Source: a virus. From it: a stretch of 64,000 nucleotides of DNA. Of the stretch, positions 25,799 to 35,007 are shown one piece after another (position 1 is the stretch's first letter; each line of letters begins with the position of its first letter). The translations under genes were made by a program, and so were the position numbers. The notes beneath the pieces were generated by a model. It saw only the letters and a list, made by a program, of their open reading frames with translations, made no database searches and was not told where the DNA came from. The stretch covers positions 62,001 to 126,000 of the IMG/VR virus record IMGVR_UViG_3300042888_001941; one strand, given 5' to 3'.

Positions 25799-27124
25799 AT
25801 GCCATCCAATTACGTACTTCTTCAACGCATTGAGTTAAACGCCTCTGCAGCAAGCGTTACATTTTCTAGCATCCCACAAACTGGCTATACCGATTTGAAG
25901 GTGGTTTGGTCAGGAAGATTGAGCGATGCTTCTACTGCAACTTACTGTAAACTTACATTCAACGGAAGCGCAGCAAACTTTACTGCAAAAAGATTAGCGG
26001 GAAGTGGTAGTGCTACGACAAGCGGTGATTTACCTCAATGGTCAGGTACTGCTCCTGGTACAAATGCTACTTCTAATACATTTTCTAATGTAGAATTTTA
26101 TATTCCAAACTATACAAGTTCCAATTATAAATCTTATAGTCTTGACACTGTTACAGAAAATAATGCAACAGAGGCATACGCTGAATTAGGCGCTGGTTTA
26201 TGGTCTGATACTGCTGCTATCACATCTATTACATTGACAGGAAATGCTGGTTCTTTTCTACAATACAGCACCTTCTCGCTATACGGCCTAGCAGACGTAA
26301 ATACCACGCCTGCTATCGCGCCTAAGGCTAGCGGTGGAAGCATTACCACAGACGGTACCTATTGGATTCATACGTTTAATTCAACAGGAACATTTACTCC
26401 TGCAGTGGCTCTTACTTGTGACTATCTTGTAGTTGCAGGTGGCGGTGGTGGTGGTGGTTCTGCTGCTGGTGGCGGTGGTGCTGGAGGATTGCGCTCAACA
26501 GTTACCGCAACAGGCGGCGGTGGATCTTTAGAATCTGCTTTGACTTTAACCGCTAGCACTAATTACACAGTTACAGTTGGTGCTGGTGGTGCTGTAGCTG
26601 CTGCGGTTAGCACAAAAGGAACATCTGGTGCTAATTCTATATTTTCAACTATAACCGCAACTGGCGGCGGCGGTGGCGGTGCTTTTACTGCGGTGGATGG
26701 TCTTACAGGTGGTTCTGGCGGCGGCGGTGGATTTGCTACTGGTGTTGGTGGTACTGGAACAACCAATCAAGGTTTTGCTGGACAGGCTTTTGTCAGCGGC
26801 GATAGTTCAAGTAACTTTATAGCTGGTGCAGGTGGCGGTGCTGGTGCTACTGGTTCTGGTGGTACAGGTGGTAATGGAGTTGCAACTTCAATAACAGGTT
26901 CTTCAGTAACCTACGCCGGCGGTGGCGGCGGTGGAGTGGGCTTCGATGTAACTGCTAAATTAGGCGGTTCAGGCGGTGGTGGCACAGGTTCTAGGAGAAA
27001 CACATCTGCTGGAACATCTGGAACAGCAAACACAGGCGGCGGTGGCGGCGCGGCAGACCTCGCTAGTGTTGGCGGTGGCAACGGCGGTTCAGGCATAGTA
27101 ATTATCAGATACACGATTGCATAA
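25799..27124 (+). CDS. Adhesin: cassette beta domain plus glycine-rich domain
   Basis: A 441-residue paralogue of the preceding gene, with AAGGAG upstream. The beta domain spans about 1-165 (Gly-Tyr-Thr-Asp-Leu, Ile-Pro-Asn-Tyr-Thr-Ser-Ser-Asn-Tyr-Lys, Phe-Ser-Leu-Tyr-Gly-Leu). The hinge Ala-Ser-Gly-Gly-Ser-Ile-Thr-Thr-Asp-Gly-Thr-Tyr-Trp-Ile-His lies near 178-192, followed by the glycine-rich domain (about 210-430). Segments such as Thr-Ala-Thr-Gly-Gly-Gly-Gly-Ser-Leu-Glu-Ser recur in the 28888 gene while others differ, which suggests recombination among family members. Confidence 0.75.
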   Translation: MPSNYVLLQRIELNASAASVTFSSIPQTGYTDLKVVWSGRLSDASTATYCKLTFNGSAANFTAKRLAGSGSATTSGDLPQWSGTAPGTNATSNTFSNVEFYIPNYTSSNYKSYSLDTVTENNATEAYAELGAGLWSDTAAITSITLTGNAGSFLQYSTFSLYGLADVNTTPAIAPKASGGSITTDGTYWIHTFNSTGTFTPAVALTCDYLVVAGGGGGGGSAAGGGGAGGLRSTVTATGGGGSLESALTLTASTNYTVTVGAGGAVAAAVSTKGTSGANSIFSTITATGGGGGGAFTAVDGLTGGSGGGGGFATGVGGTGTTNQGFAGQAFVSGDSSSNFIAGAGGGAGATGSGGTGGNGVATSITGSSVTYAGGGGGGVGFDVTAKLGGSGGGGTGSRRNTSAGTSGTANTGGGGGAADLASVGGGNGGSGIVIIRYTIA

Positions 27125-27136
27125 AGGAGCACAACA

Positions 27137-27505
27137 ATGGCACACTACGCTTTCCTAGACGATAACAATATCGTCACCGAGGTTATCGTTGGCAAGAACG
27201 AAGGCGAAGACGGTATTGACTGGGAGCAGCACTACGGTGACTTCCGCGGTCAGGTGTGTAAGCGCACCTCCTACAACACACAGGGCGGAGTCCACAACAA
27301 TGGCGGAACTCCATACCGTAAAAATTACGCGGGAATAGGGTACTCTTATGATGCATCTCGGGACGCCTTTGTTCCACCCAAGCCCTTTGCGAGCTGGTCT
27401 CTAAATGAAACCTCGTGTATCTGGGAGCCGCCTGTGGCGTACCCAACAGATGACAAGGCGTACTCATGGAATGAGTCAACAACTTCTTGGGAAGAAATAG
27501 CGTAG
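27137..27505 (+). CDS. Conserved phage structural protein of unknown role
   Basis: A 122-residue protein starting Met-Ala-His-Tyr-Ala-Phe-Leu-Asp-Asp-Asn-Asn-Ile-Val-Thr-Glu-Val-Ile-Val. This opening is typical of a small protein seen beside fibre genes in cyanophages and other aquatic phages. It contains Cys-Lys-Arg-Thr-Ser-Tyr-Asn-Thr, a Tyr-Arg-Lys-Asn-Tyr-Ala-Gly-Ile-Gly segment and two Trp-containing repeats near the end (Trp-Ser-Leu-Asn-Glu and Trp-Asn-Glu-Ser). The family is often annotated as structural, but its function is unknown. It closes cassette 1 and has AAAGGAG upstream. Confidence 0.7.
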   Translation: MAHYAFLDDNNIVTEVIVGKNEGEDGIDWEQHYGDFRGQVCKRTSYNTQGGVHNNGGTPYRKNYAGIGYSYDASRDAFVPPKPFASWSLNETSCIWEPPVAYPTDDKAYSWNESTTSWEEIA

Positions 27506-27535
27506 AAATCTCAATCATTATGGCGGGAAACGCGC

Positions 27536-27541
27536 TATAAT
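27536..27541 (+). promoter_or_regulatory. Candidate -10 before adhesin cassette 2
   Basis: A consensus TATAAT, 25 bases before the ATG at 27566, directly follows cassette 1. The region around -35 is weak. Confidence 0.5.
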
Positions 27542-27556
27542 ATGCACATCACATAA

Positions 27557-27925
<369 letters not shown>

Positions 27926-27928
27926 CGC

Positions 27929-28258
27929 ATGCCAACAGTTTATAAAACCCTCGGGCAGTCAAATCCTTCTGCTACAACAAATGCCTCACTGTACACGGTG
28001 CCTGCAACAACATCAACTGTTGTCTCAACAGTGACAGTATGCAACCAGGCGTCTACTGCAGGAACCTTCCGTATCGCGATTCGTCCTGCAGGCGCATCTA
28101 TTGCTGCTCAGCATTACATCGCGTACGACACTCCAATTGCGGCGAATGACACCATTGCATTGACTTTAGGCATTACCCTTGCGACGACAGACGTAGTTAC
28201 GGTTTACGCCTCCAGCGCAACAATGTCATTTTCAGCATTCGGTTCTGAAATTTCGTAA
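27929..28258 (+). CDS. Small beta-rich tail/fibre-associated protein
   Basis: A 109-residue protein paralogous in layout to the 23243 gene: Leu-Tyr-Thr-Val-Pro-Ala near residue 20, a Val-Thr-Val-Cys-Asn-Gln strand, Ala-Ala-Asn-Asp-Thr-Ile-Ala-Leu, and a Phe-Gly-Ser-Glu-Ile-Ser end. Similar short proteins are frequent in phage tail and fibre loci. It occupies the second position in cassette 2, four bases after the collagen-like gene. Role inferred only. Confidence 0.65.
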   Translation: MPTVYKTLGQSNPSATTNASLYTVPATTSTVVSTVTVCNQASTAGTFRIAIRPAGASIAAQHYIAYDTPIAANDTIALTLGITLATTDVVTVYASSATMSFSAFGSEIS

Positions 28259-28270
28259 GGAGACTAACTC

Positions 28271-28885
28271 ATGGCAGTTAGTCGTCTCTCTCAACAGAGT
28301 ATTCAACAGTCTTTTCCTAAAGGGAACACCTTATGGGACGGCACTACTGCTACGTCTGCGTTTGATAGTTTAGGGACTGTCTATGTTTCTTCTTCTGGCA
28401 GTGTAGGCATCGCGTCATTCACAAACGTGCCTCAGACGTACACTCACCTTCAACTGCGTCTTTGCGTTGTTGAATCAACTGCAGATTCATATTTTTTAGC
28501 TACGTACAACAGTGACACTGCTCAAGCAAACTATCCTCGTCATCGCCTTTGGGGTAATGGCGCTTCTGTCGGATCTAACTCGGCAGTCAACGTTGATGCT
28601 TCTACTAGAAGCGCTATGCTTGGATCACCATTGTACAGTACTACGCACCCTGGGGTAGTTATTGCCGACATACTAGACTACGCCAATACAAGCAAGAACA
28701 AGACTACCATGTCATTTTTTGGACAGGACGCTAATGGAAGCGGTATAGTCGAGCTTCATTCAAGCGTCTGGCTTAACACCGCCGCAATAACAAGAGTCGA
28801 TGTTCGTTGTAACCTGGCTGGCGGCGGCTCTGGTTCATCTACATTTAACGCTGGCTCGACAATTTCTCTGTACGGAGTTAAATAA
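28271..28885 (+). CDS. Fibre tip protein: cassette beta domain only
   Basis: A 204-residue protein. The N-terminal 40 residues (Ser-Arg-Leu-Ser, Gly-Asn-Thr-Leu-Trp-Asp-Gly) precede the cassette beta domain: Ser-Phe-Thr-Asn-Val-Pro-Gln-Thr-Tyr-Thr-His-Leu-Gln, Ile-Leu-Asp-Tyr-Ala-Asn-Thr-Ser-Lys-Asn-Lys-Thr, Asn-Thr-Ala-Ala-Ile-Thr, and a Ser-Leu-Tyr-Gly-Val-Lys end. It corresponds to the C-terminal part of the 23560 product and to the 31695 product, so it fills the same slot in cassette 2. GGAG upstream supports the start. Confidence 0.7.
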   Translation: MAVSRLSQQSIQQSFPKGNTLWDGTTATSAFDSLGTVYVSSSGSVGIASFTNVPQTYTHLQLRLCVVESTADSYFLATYNSDTAQANYPRHRLWGNGASVGSNSAVNVDASTRSAMLGSPLYSTTHPGVVIADILDYANTSKNKTTMSFFGQDANGSGIVELHSSVWLNTAAITRVDVRCNLAGGGSGSSTFNAGSTISLYGVK

Positions 28886-28887
28886 AA

Positions 28888-30255
28888 GTGGCTACCTACA
28901 AACCTCTGCAGTCAATCACTTTAACGTCAAACGCGTCAAGCGTTACTTTTTCTGGCATTTCGCAAGACTATACTGATTTAGTACTAGTTTCACAGACCCA
29001 GCAAGTAACATCAGGTGAAGATTTGGCAATTAGATTCAATAATGATTCTACTTCTATATACTCAAGAACGTACATCTGCGGCGATGGGTCAACCGCGCAC
29101 AGTGGAAGAAGCACAAGTCAGACTTATATAATTCTTGACCACCATGGGACACCGCCAACCTCAACAAGTTTTGGTAGTTCAATAGTTAATATACCGAACT
29201 ATTCAAACACTACTTTAAATAAAACGGTGCTCAACAGAAATGGTTCTATTGATTCATCACCAGCAGTGGCTACTGTTTCAAACGTAGGGCTATGGCGCTC
29301 AACGTCAGCAATTACTTCAATTACAGTTCTTTGCACGAATTCAAGTAATCTAAAAGCAGGCTCTACCTTTGACTTGTATGGAATTAAGTCAGGTACTCCA
29401 AAAGCTATTGGCGGAGATATCACTACTACTGATGGAACATATTGGTACCACGCATTTAAAAGCACCGGAGCATTTACAGTTCAACAAGGAGCTTCTTTAT
29501 CTGTTGACTACCTAGTTATCGCTGGTGGCGGTGGTGGCGGCAGCGTTGGAACACAAGGTGGCGGTGGTGGAGCTGGAGGATTGCGCTCAACAGTAACTGC
29601 AACTGGCGGAGGCGGATCATTAGAATCTGCTATCACTCTTGCTGGAGGAAGTGTTACAACTGTAGTTGTTGGCGCTGGCGGAGAAGTTGATAGCCAAGGA
29701 AGCAACTCATCATTTTCTACTATTACATCAACAGGTGGCGGTAGAGGCGGACATTACTCTTCAACAACTGGTGGAGATGGCGGTTCAGGTGGTGGCGCAG
29801 GAGCTGGCGCTGGTGGAACATACGTAGGCGGAGCAGCTTCTCCAAGTGGACAAGGTTACGCAGGCGGTGGTTCACCTGGCTCTAGTGGAAATCATCGTGG
29901 AGGTGGCGGCGGCGGAGCAGGCGCTGTTGGCGCAACAGCATCTACTAACGCTGGTGCAGGTGGCGCAGGCGTAGCTATTTCAGCTTTCGCGTCTGCAACT
30001 GGAACTGGTGTAAGTAACTTCTACGCTGGTGGCGGAGGAGGAGGCTCTCAATCAAACACTGCAACTGCTGGAGCTGGTGGCTCAGGTGGCGGCGGCTCAG
30101 GAGCTAAAGATGACCCAGGTGGAAACGTAACTGCGCATGCGACAGCAGGAACTGCAAATACTGGTGGAGGCGGTGGTGGCAGAGCTGGAAGTGGCACTGT
30201 AAGCACAGTTGGAAGAGGCGGTTCAGGTATTGTAATTGTGAGGTATGCAGTATGA
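28888..30255 (+). CDS. Adhesin: cassette beta domain plus glycine-rich domain
   Basis: A 455-residue protein with a GTG start two bases after the previous stop. The beta domain spans about 1-165 (Ile-Ser-Gln-Asp-Tyr-Thr-Asp-Leu, Ile-Pro-Asn-Tyr-Ser-Asn-Thr, Arg-Ser-Thr-Ser-Ala-Ile-Thr-Ser, Asp-Leu-Tyr-Gly-Ile-Lys). The hinge has Asp-Gly-Thr-Tyr-Trp-Tyr-His. The glycine-rich domain (about 205-455) ends Gly-Ser-Gly-Ile-Val-Ile-Val-Arg-Tyr. Its stop overlaps the next ATG by four bases. Same proposed role as its paralogues. Confidence 0.75.
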   Translation: MATYKPLQSITLTSNASSVTFSGISQDYTDLVLVSQTQQVTSGEDLAIRFNNDSTSIYSRTYICGDGSTAHSGRSTSQTYIILDHHGTPPTSTSFGSSIVNIPNYSNTTLNKTVLNRNGSIDSSPAVATVSNVGLWRSTSAITSITVLCTNSSNLKAGSTFDLYGIKSGTPKAIGGDITTTDGTYWYHAFKSTGAFTVQQGASLSVDYLVIAGGGGGGSVGTQGGGGGAGGLRSTVTATGGGGSLESAITLAGGSVTTVVVGAGGEVDSQGSNSSFSTITSTGGGRGGHYSSTTGGDGGSGGGAGAGAGGTYVGGAASPSGQGYAGGGSPGSSGNHRGGGGGGAGAVGATASTNAGAGGAGVAISAFASATGTGVSNFYAGGGGGGSQSNTATAGAGGSGGGGSGAKDDPGGNVTAHATAGTANTGGGGGGRAGSGTVSTVGRGGSGIVIVRYAV

Positions 30256-31634
30256 GTCTAGAAACTATGACAAAGATCTCTACTATAACTGTAGGTGCAG
30301 GAGGCTCTGCTTCTATTTCTTTTTCTAATATTCCTCAAGGTTACACCGATCTTGTACTAAAACTTTCAACAAGAACAGATGCGTCTGGCTGGACAACTAC
30401 AGGCTTGGTTTTGACTTTTAACGGGAGCAGCGCATCTACGTACAGCAGACGCACTCTTTACAACACATCAGCTGGCTCTGCTGGCAGCGATAGCACCTCA
30501 TCTACTACTTCATTTACTGGAGGAATTGTTTCTTGTGGTGCAAGCGCAACTTCTAATACCTTTGGCACGGCAAATATCTACATACCTAATTATTCTGATT
30601 TTAATAGTAAAAATATATCTGTAGAATCTGTAAGTGAAAATAACGGAACAGACACTGCTCAAACGTACACTTTCGGCTTGTTTGCAAATCCTGCTCCTAT
30701 TACGTCATTAACTCTTATAGACGCAAATGGCGGATCTTTTGTTCAACACTCTATAGCAACTCTTTACGGGGTTAAAGACACTATAAAAACCGCAGGCAAC
30801 TCAATCAAAGCAACTGGTGGAAACATATTCTACGATGGCACCTACGTCTACCATGCTTTCATGTCGACTGGTTCTTTTGCCCCCACTCAACGACTAACCG
30901 CAGACATTCTTCAAATAGCTGGTGGAGGTGGCGGTGGCGGTAACAATGGTGGCGGTGGTGGCGGTGCAGGCGGTCTTCTGTACTATGCAGCGCAAACACT
31001 CGCTCCAAACACATCTTACACTTGCACGGTAGGCGGTGGCGGAAGCGCTGGAGCTACTAATGCTCGAGGCGGACAAGGTAGCTCGTCTCAGTTCTATAAC
31101 CTTACGTCTTCTAATGGCGGAGGCGGTGGTGGTTCAGAAGGTGGAACTACTGCGGGTGGCTCTGGCGGCTCAGGCGGCGGCGCTGCTTCGTCTGGTGGCT
31201 CTACTGCTTCTGGTGGATCTGCAACTCCTTCAGGCCAAGGTAACGCTGGTGGTAACTCTGCAACAGATGGCTCAGGTCGCGCAGGTGGCGGTGGCGGTGG
31301 AGCAGGTGCTGCAGGACAATCAGGTTACCAGTCAGGCGGACCAAACTACTCCGGTGGTGACGGAGGAGACGGCTCATCTGCTTACTCATCTTGGGGAGCA
31401 GCTACTGGTTTAGGCGCATTGTCTGGTGGAACTTATTGGTTTGCTGGTGGAGGAGCTGGCCAGTCTGCATTCTATGTTAGCGGTCGTGCTGGCCGTGGTG
31501 GTGGCGGAGGAAGACTAGAAAATGGTCAACCAAATACTGGCGGCGGCGGTGGCGGAGACAACTATCGCGGCGGTGGAACTTTCACCTCTTCAACTGGAGG
31601 CTCAGGAATTATCATTGTGAGATACAAAGGCTAA
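30252..31634 (+). CDS. Adhesin: cassette beta domain plus glycine-rich domain
   Basis: A 460-residue paralogue, translationally coupled to the previous gene. The beta domain spans about 1-175 (Ile-Pro-Gln-Gly-Tyr-Thr-Asp-Leu-Val-Leu, Ile-Pro-Asn-Tyr-Ser, Thr-Leu-Tyr-Gly-Val-Lys). The hinge Lys-Ala-Thr-Gly-Gly, Asp-Gly-Thr-Tyr-Val-Tyr-His is near 195-208. The glycine-rich domain (about 222-460) has Tyr/Ser-rich insertions near the end, then Gly-Ser-Gly-Ile-Ile-Ile-Val-Arg-Tyr. It is the last gene of cassette 2. Confidence 0.75.
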   Translation: MSLETMTKISTITVGAGGSASISFSNIPQGYTDLVLKLSTRTDASGWTTTGLVLTFNGSSASTYSRRTLYNTSAGSAGSDSTSSTTSFTGGIVSCGASATSNTFGTANIYIPNYSDFNSKNISVESVSENNGTDTAQTYTFGLFANPAPITSLTLIDANGGSFVQHSIATLYGVKDTIKTAGNSIKATGGNIFYDGTYVYHAFMSTGSFAPTQRLTADILQIAGGGGGGGNNGGGGGGAGGLLYYAAQTLAPNTSYTCTVGGGGSAGATNARGGQGSSSQFYNLTSSNGGGGGGSEGGTTAGGSGGSGGGAASSGGSTASGGSATPSGQGNAGGNSATDGSGRAGGGGGGAGAAGQSGYQSGGPNYSGGDGGDGSSAYSSWGAATGLGALSGGTYWFAGGGAGQSAFYVSGRAGRGGGGGRLENGQPNTGGGGGGDNYRGGGTFTSSTGGSGIIIVRYKG

Positions 31635-31663
31635 CGCAAAACTAACACCGCAGGAAAACGCAG

Positions 31664-31669
31664 TATAAT
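31664..31669 (+). promoter_or_regulatory. Candidate -10 before adhesin cassette 3
   Basis: A consensus TATAAT in the 60-base gap between cassettes, 26 bases before the ATG at 31695. The preceding sequence (GGAAAACGC-x-TATAAT) resembles that before cassette 2 (GGGAAACGCGCTATAAT). Confidence 0.5.
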
Positions 31670-31694
31670 TTTTAACTGAGCAAAGGATACAGAG

Positions 31695-32255
31695 ATGGCG
31701 ATTAGAAGGTTTAGCACTGCAAGCATCAGTGCAGGCACTAATAAGTCGACTAAACTCTGGGATCAAGAGACCTTTCAAAGTGGAATGTTTGCGCTTGCTA
31801 CTGTGAGTTTAAGCACGTCTGCTTCTAGCATTTCTTTTACTGGCATTCCAACAGATTACACACACTTACAAGTACGTGGACTTCATAAGCACTCTGGGAG
31901 CGGCGCGTGGGCAACCATTGAACTTAATTCAGACACGACTGCCTCGAACTATACTTACCACAGATTATCTGGTGATGGTTCTACTGCATTTGCAGAAGCG
32001 AACGCTAGTTTGAATCGTTGTTTCACCTCTTACCCACACTGGGGTTCTGCCATAATTGATGTATTGGATTACGCCAACACAAGTAAGAACACTACAATTC
32101 GCACGCTTGGCAGCTGGGATGGTAATGGGTCAGGTGAAGTCAATTATGTTTCTAACCTATGGAAGAACACAGCAGCGGTTACAACTTTGACCATTAACCT
32201 ATCCTCTTTTGTGCAGTACAGCCACTTTGCACTTTATGGAATTAAGGCGGCCTAA
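31695..32255 (+). CDS. Fibre tip protein: cassette beta domain only
   Basis: A 186-residue protein with an N-terminal region like the 28271 product (Arg-Arg-Phe-Ser, Lys-Leu-Trp-Asp). The cassette beta domain follows: Phe-Thr-Gly-Ile-Pro-Thr-Asp-Tyr-Thr-His-Leu-Gln-Val-Arg-Gly, Val-Leu-Asp-Tyr-Ala-Asn-Thr-Ser-Lys-Asn, and an Ala-Leu-Tyr-Gly-Ile-Lys end. It opens cassette 3, which lacks the short beta protein of cassettes 1 and 2. The next start follows immediately after the stop. Confidence 0.7.
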   Translation: MAIRRFSTASISAGTNKSTKLWDQETFQSGMFALATVSLSTSASSISFTGIPTDYTHLQVRGLHKHSGSGAWATIELNSDTTASNYTYHRLSGDGSTAFAEANASLNRCFTSYPHWGSAIIDVLDYANTSKNTTIRTLGSWDGNGSGEVNYVSNLWKNTAAVTTLTINLSSFVQYSHFALYGIKAA

Positions 32256-33638
32256 ATGCCAATAACAACTACGCCAAACGGCGGTCCTCAAGGGGAGTTT
32301 AGCACTTACACTCCTATTTACGCGCAGACTTTATCTAGTGCTGCTGCCACAGTAACACTCTCAAATATTCCTACTACATACACAGATCTTAGAATCGTTG
32401 TTTCACCGGCAAGCAGCGACAATCTGTACGGAATGGATATGGTATTTAATGCAGACACCGCTTCTAATTACTCAATGACGGAGTTAAGAGGAAACGGAAC
32501 TTCTGCCCTTTCGAGCAGATTGTCCAATCAAACAAAAGCGTGGATTTATTACAACATCAACCCAGGAACTACTCTAGGCGATAACACAGTTCTTATTGAC
32601 GTGGTTAACTACGCCAACACCACAACCTTTAAGACTGCATTTTCTAGGTTTAATTCAATGGGTGGGTCATATCAAGGAACAGGCGGAATCGTAAACTTAT
32701 GGCGCAAGACCCCTGAAGCTATTACAAGCATTAAACTATCTATGACTGGCGCTAATTTTAAGATTGGCTCAACATTTACACTTTACGGAATCAAAGCAGC
32801 CGCCCCTGCTCCTAAGGCAACTGGTGGAGATGGAGTCTACACAGACGGTACTTATTGGTATCATGTATTTAACAGCTCTGGAATTCTTGATGTGCGACAA
32901 GATCTTACTTGCGATTACCTTGTAGTTGCAGGTGGCGCAGGCGCGGGCTACTTGTCTGGTGGTGGCGGAGCTGGGGGTTACAGGCACTTCACCTCTCAGT
33001 CTCTAACAGCAAAACAGTATCCAGTAGTAATAGGAGCGGGTGGCGCTAAAGCAAGCGTTACACGTACTTCAGGAGCAAACGGCAGTAATACGTCTTTTAA
33101 TTCTGTATCTTCAACTGGTGGTGGACACGGTTCTTTTGAAGACGGTAACGCTAATGCTGGCCTTGCAGCTAGTGCGGGTGGTTCTGGTGGTGGAGCACCA
33201 GTAGCAGAGCCGAGCAACGCGTACGGCGCAGGTAACGCGGGAGGTTACACTCCAGTTGAAGGTTACCGTGGTGGCGGTGGAACAGGAGACCGTAATTACA
33301 ACAATGGAGCTGGCGGCGGTGGTGGTTCTTCTGCAGTTGGTGGAAATGGTACAACGTCTTCCGGCGGTGCAGGTGGCGCTGGAACTTTAAATTCAATCTC
33401 GGGAACTGCAGTCTACTATGCAACAGGTGGCGGTGGAGCTTTTAACTTTAATGGGTCTCATGGAAGTGGCCTAGCAAACCTTCAAAGCGGCTCTGGAGGC
33501 AGCAGTAGCAGTGGAACTACTGCAGGAACTGGTAATCCAAACACTGGAAATGGCGCTGGCGGCAGATATAATGGCGGAACTGCTAGTGATTCTGCATCTG
33601 GTGGCTCAGGAGTTGTAATTGTGAGGTACGCGGTCTAA
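32256..33638 (+). CDS. Adhesin: cassette beta domain plus glycine-rich domain
   Basis: A 460-residue protein. The beta domain is about 20-185 (Ile-Pro-Thr-Thr-Tyr-Thr-Asp-Leu-Arg-Ile, Val-Val-Asn-Tyr-Ala-Asn-Thr-Thr, Thr-Leu-Tyr-Gly-Ile-Lys). The hinge (Lys-Ala-Thr-Gly-Gly, Asp-Gly-Thr-Tyr-Trp-Tyr-His) is near 188-205 and the glycine-rich domain about 220-455. It has a longer N-terminus than its paralogues. The stop overlaps the next ATG by one base. Proposed receptor-binding protein. Confidence 0.75.
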   Translation: MPITTTPNGGPQGEFSTYTPIYAQTLSSAAATVTLSNIPTTYTDLRIVVSPASSDNLYGMDMVFNADTASNYSMTELRGNGTSALSSRLSNQTKAWIYYNINPGTTLGDNTVLIDVVNYANTTTFKTAFSRFNSMGGSYQGTGGIVNLWRKTPEAITSIKLSMTGANFKIGSTFTLYGIKAAAPAPKATGGDGVYTDGTYWYHVFNSSGILDVRQDLTCDYLVVAGGAGAGYLSGGGGAGGYRHFTSQSLTAKQYPVVIGAGGAKASVTRTSGANGSNTSFNSVSSTGGGHGSFEDGNANAGLAASAGGSGGGAPVAEPSNAYGAGNAGGYTPVEGYRGGGGTGDRNYNNGAGGGGGSSAVGGNGTTSSGGAGGAGTLNSISGTAVYYATGGGGAFNFNGSHGSGLANLQSGSGGSSSSGTTAGTGNPNTGNGAGGRYNGGTASDSASGGSGVVIVRYAV

Positions 33639-34960
33639 TGGCTAATACACTTATTCCTATTCAGACTTATACACTTAGTTCAACTACTAACTCAGTGACA
33701 TTTTCCAATATCCCGCAAAATTATACTGACTTAAAGTTAGTTGTTAGTGGGCGTACTTCGCGTGCGGATAACGGCGACTATGCTCTATTGAGTCTTAATG
33801 GCGCTGAAGGCAACTCTGCAAGAGGTATCTGGGGTTATGGAACAACGATACTTTCAGACGACACAACTAACAATGCGTTAATTGTTCCTGGTAATACTGC
33901 AACGGCATCCACATTCAGCAATTTAGAAGTTCACTGCCCAAACTACACAAGTACTACAAGTAAGTCTGTGTCTATAGACGCTTCAGCAGAAGATAATGCG
34001 TCTGCCTCAAATGGAAATAAACTAAGCGCTATTTTATGGTCCAGTGGTTCTGCTTCAACTTCTGCTGTTACAACAATTACTTTAGCAGCGCGTTTTGGTA
34101 ACTTTTTATCAGGTTCTACTTTCACTCTTTACGGAATCTCAAACGGCGTAAAAGCAGTCGGTGGAACACTTACCGTTGCAGGCGGATACGCATACCATAC
34201 CTTTACTTCAACAGGTTCTTTCTTGCCTAATCAAAGAATCAAAGGCGCAGAAGTTCTAGTAGTTGCTGGTGGTGGTGGCGGCTGCGGGTACGGAGCAGGC
34301 GGCGCGGGAGGACTTTCTTACAAGTCTTCATCTACTTTTGACGTTGGTTTTTACACAGCAATAATTGGTTCTGGCGGAGCAAGCGGAATTTCTGCTGGCG
34401 GAGCGGTCGGTGGTTCTGGCACCAATTCAGTATTTGCAGGAATCACTTCTAATGGTGGCGGTGGCGGTCGTACTAATAACACTGGTCTTTCTGGCGGCTC
34501 TGGCGCTGGCGGATCCTACTCAAATCAAGCAGGTGGAGCAGCAACACAAGGAAACACTGGCGGAGCAATCGGATACGGAAATGCTGGCGGCACCGGGTAC
34601 TCAAACAACACTACTATCTTTAACGCGGGTGGCGGCGGCGGAGCGGGAGCTGCAGGTATTGCCGGGACAGTCACGCCGAATGATGGCGGAGACGGTTTGC
34701 AGACGTGGGCGTTGTGGGCAACTGTCACAGGCACAGGTGAAAGTGGCTACTACGCTGGTGGCGGAGGCGGTTGTAGCCGACAGACAAACAATATGGGTCG
34801 TGGAGGACGCGGCGGTGGTGGCGCTGGTGGAAACAGAAACACTTCTGCTGTTGCTGGCGCTGCTGTAGCTAATACAGGCGGCGGTGGTGGAGCTGGCGAT
34901 GATGACGCAGGTGGTGCAGGAGCTTCAGGTATCATAATTGTTCGTTATCCTTTAAGTTAG
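33638..34960 (+). CDS. Adhesin: cassette beta domain plus glycine-rich domain
   Basis: A 440-residue protein, last of the cassette genes. The beta domain is about 1-170 (Ile-Pro-Gln-Asn-Tyr-Thr-Asp-Leu-Lys-Leu, Cys-Pro-Asn-Tyr-Thr-Ser-Thr, Thr-Leu-Tyr-Gly-Ile). The hinge His-Thr-Phe-Thr-Ser-Thr-Gly-Ser-Phe lies near 188-196, followed by the glycine-rich domain (about 207-437) ending Ala-Ser-Gly-Ile-Ile-Ile-Val-Arg-Tyr. It is followed by the two glycosyltransferase genes on the same strand. Confidence 0.75.
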   Translation: MANTLIPIQTYTLSSTTNSVTFSNIPQNYTDLKLVVSGRTSRADNGDYALLSLNGAEGNSARGIWGYGTTILSDDTTNNALIVPGNTATASTFSNLEVHCPNYTSTTSKSVSIDASAEDNASASNGNKLSAILWSSGSASTSAVTTITLAARFGNFLSGSTFTLYGISNGVKAVGGTLTVAGGYAYHTFTSTGSFLPNQRIKGAEVLVVAGGGGGCGYGAGGAGGLSYKSSSTFDVGFYTAIIGSGGASGISAGGAVGGSGTNSVFAGITSNGGGGGRTNNTGLSGGSGAGGSYSNQAGGAATQGNTGGAIGYGNAGGTGYSNNTTIFNAGGGGGAGAAGIAGTVTPNDGGDGLQTWALWATVTGTGESGYYAGGGGGCSRQTNNMGRGGRGGGGAGGNRNTSAVAGAAVANTGGGGGAGDDDAGGAGASGIIIVRYPLS

Positions 34961-34985
34961 CGCGTGTAAATACAACATTCTTTAG

Positions 34986-34991
34986 TAAAAT
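34986..34991 (+). promoter_or_regulatory. Candidate -10 before the glycosyltransferase pair
   Basis: TAAAAT lies 17 bases before the ATG at 35008, in a 47-base gap. AAGG near 35000 may serve as ribosome site. Confidence 0.35.
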
Positions 34992-35007
34992 AGTGTAAGG
35001 TAGTACC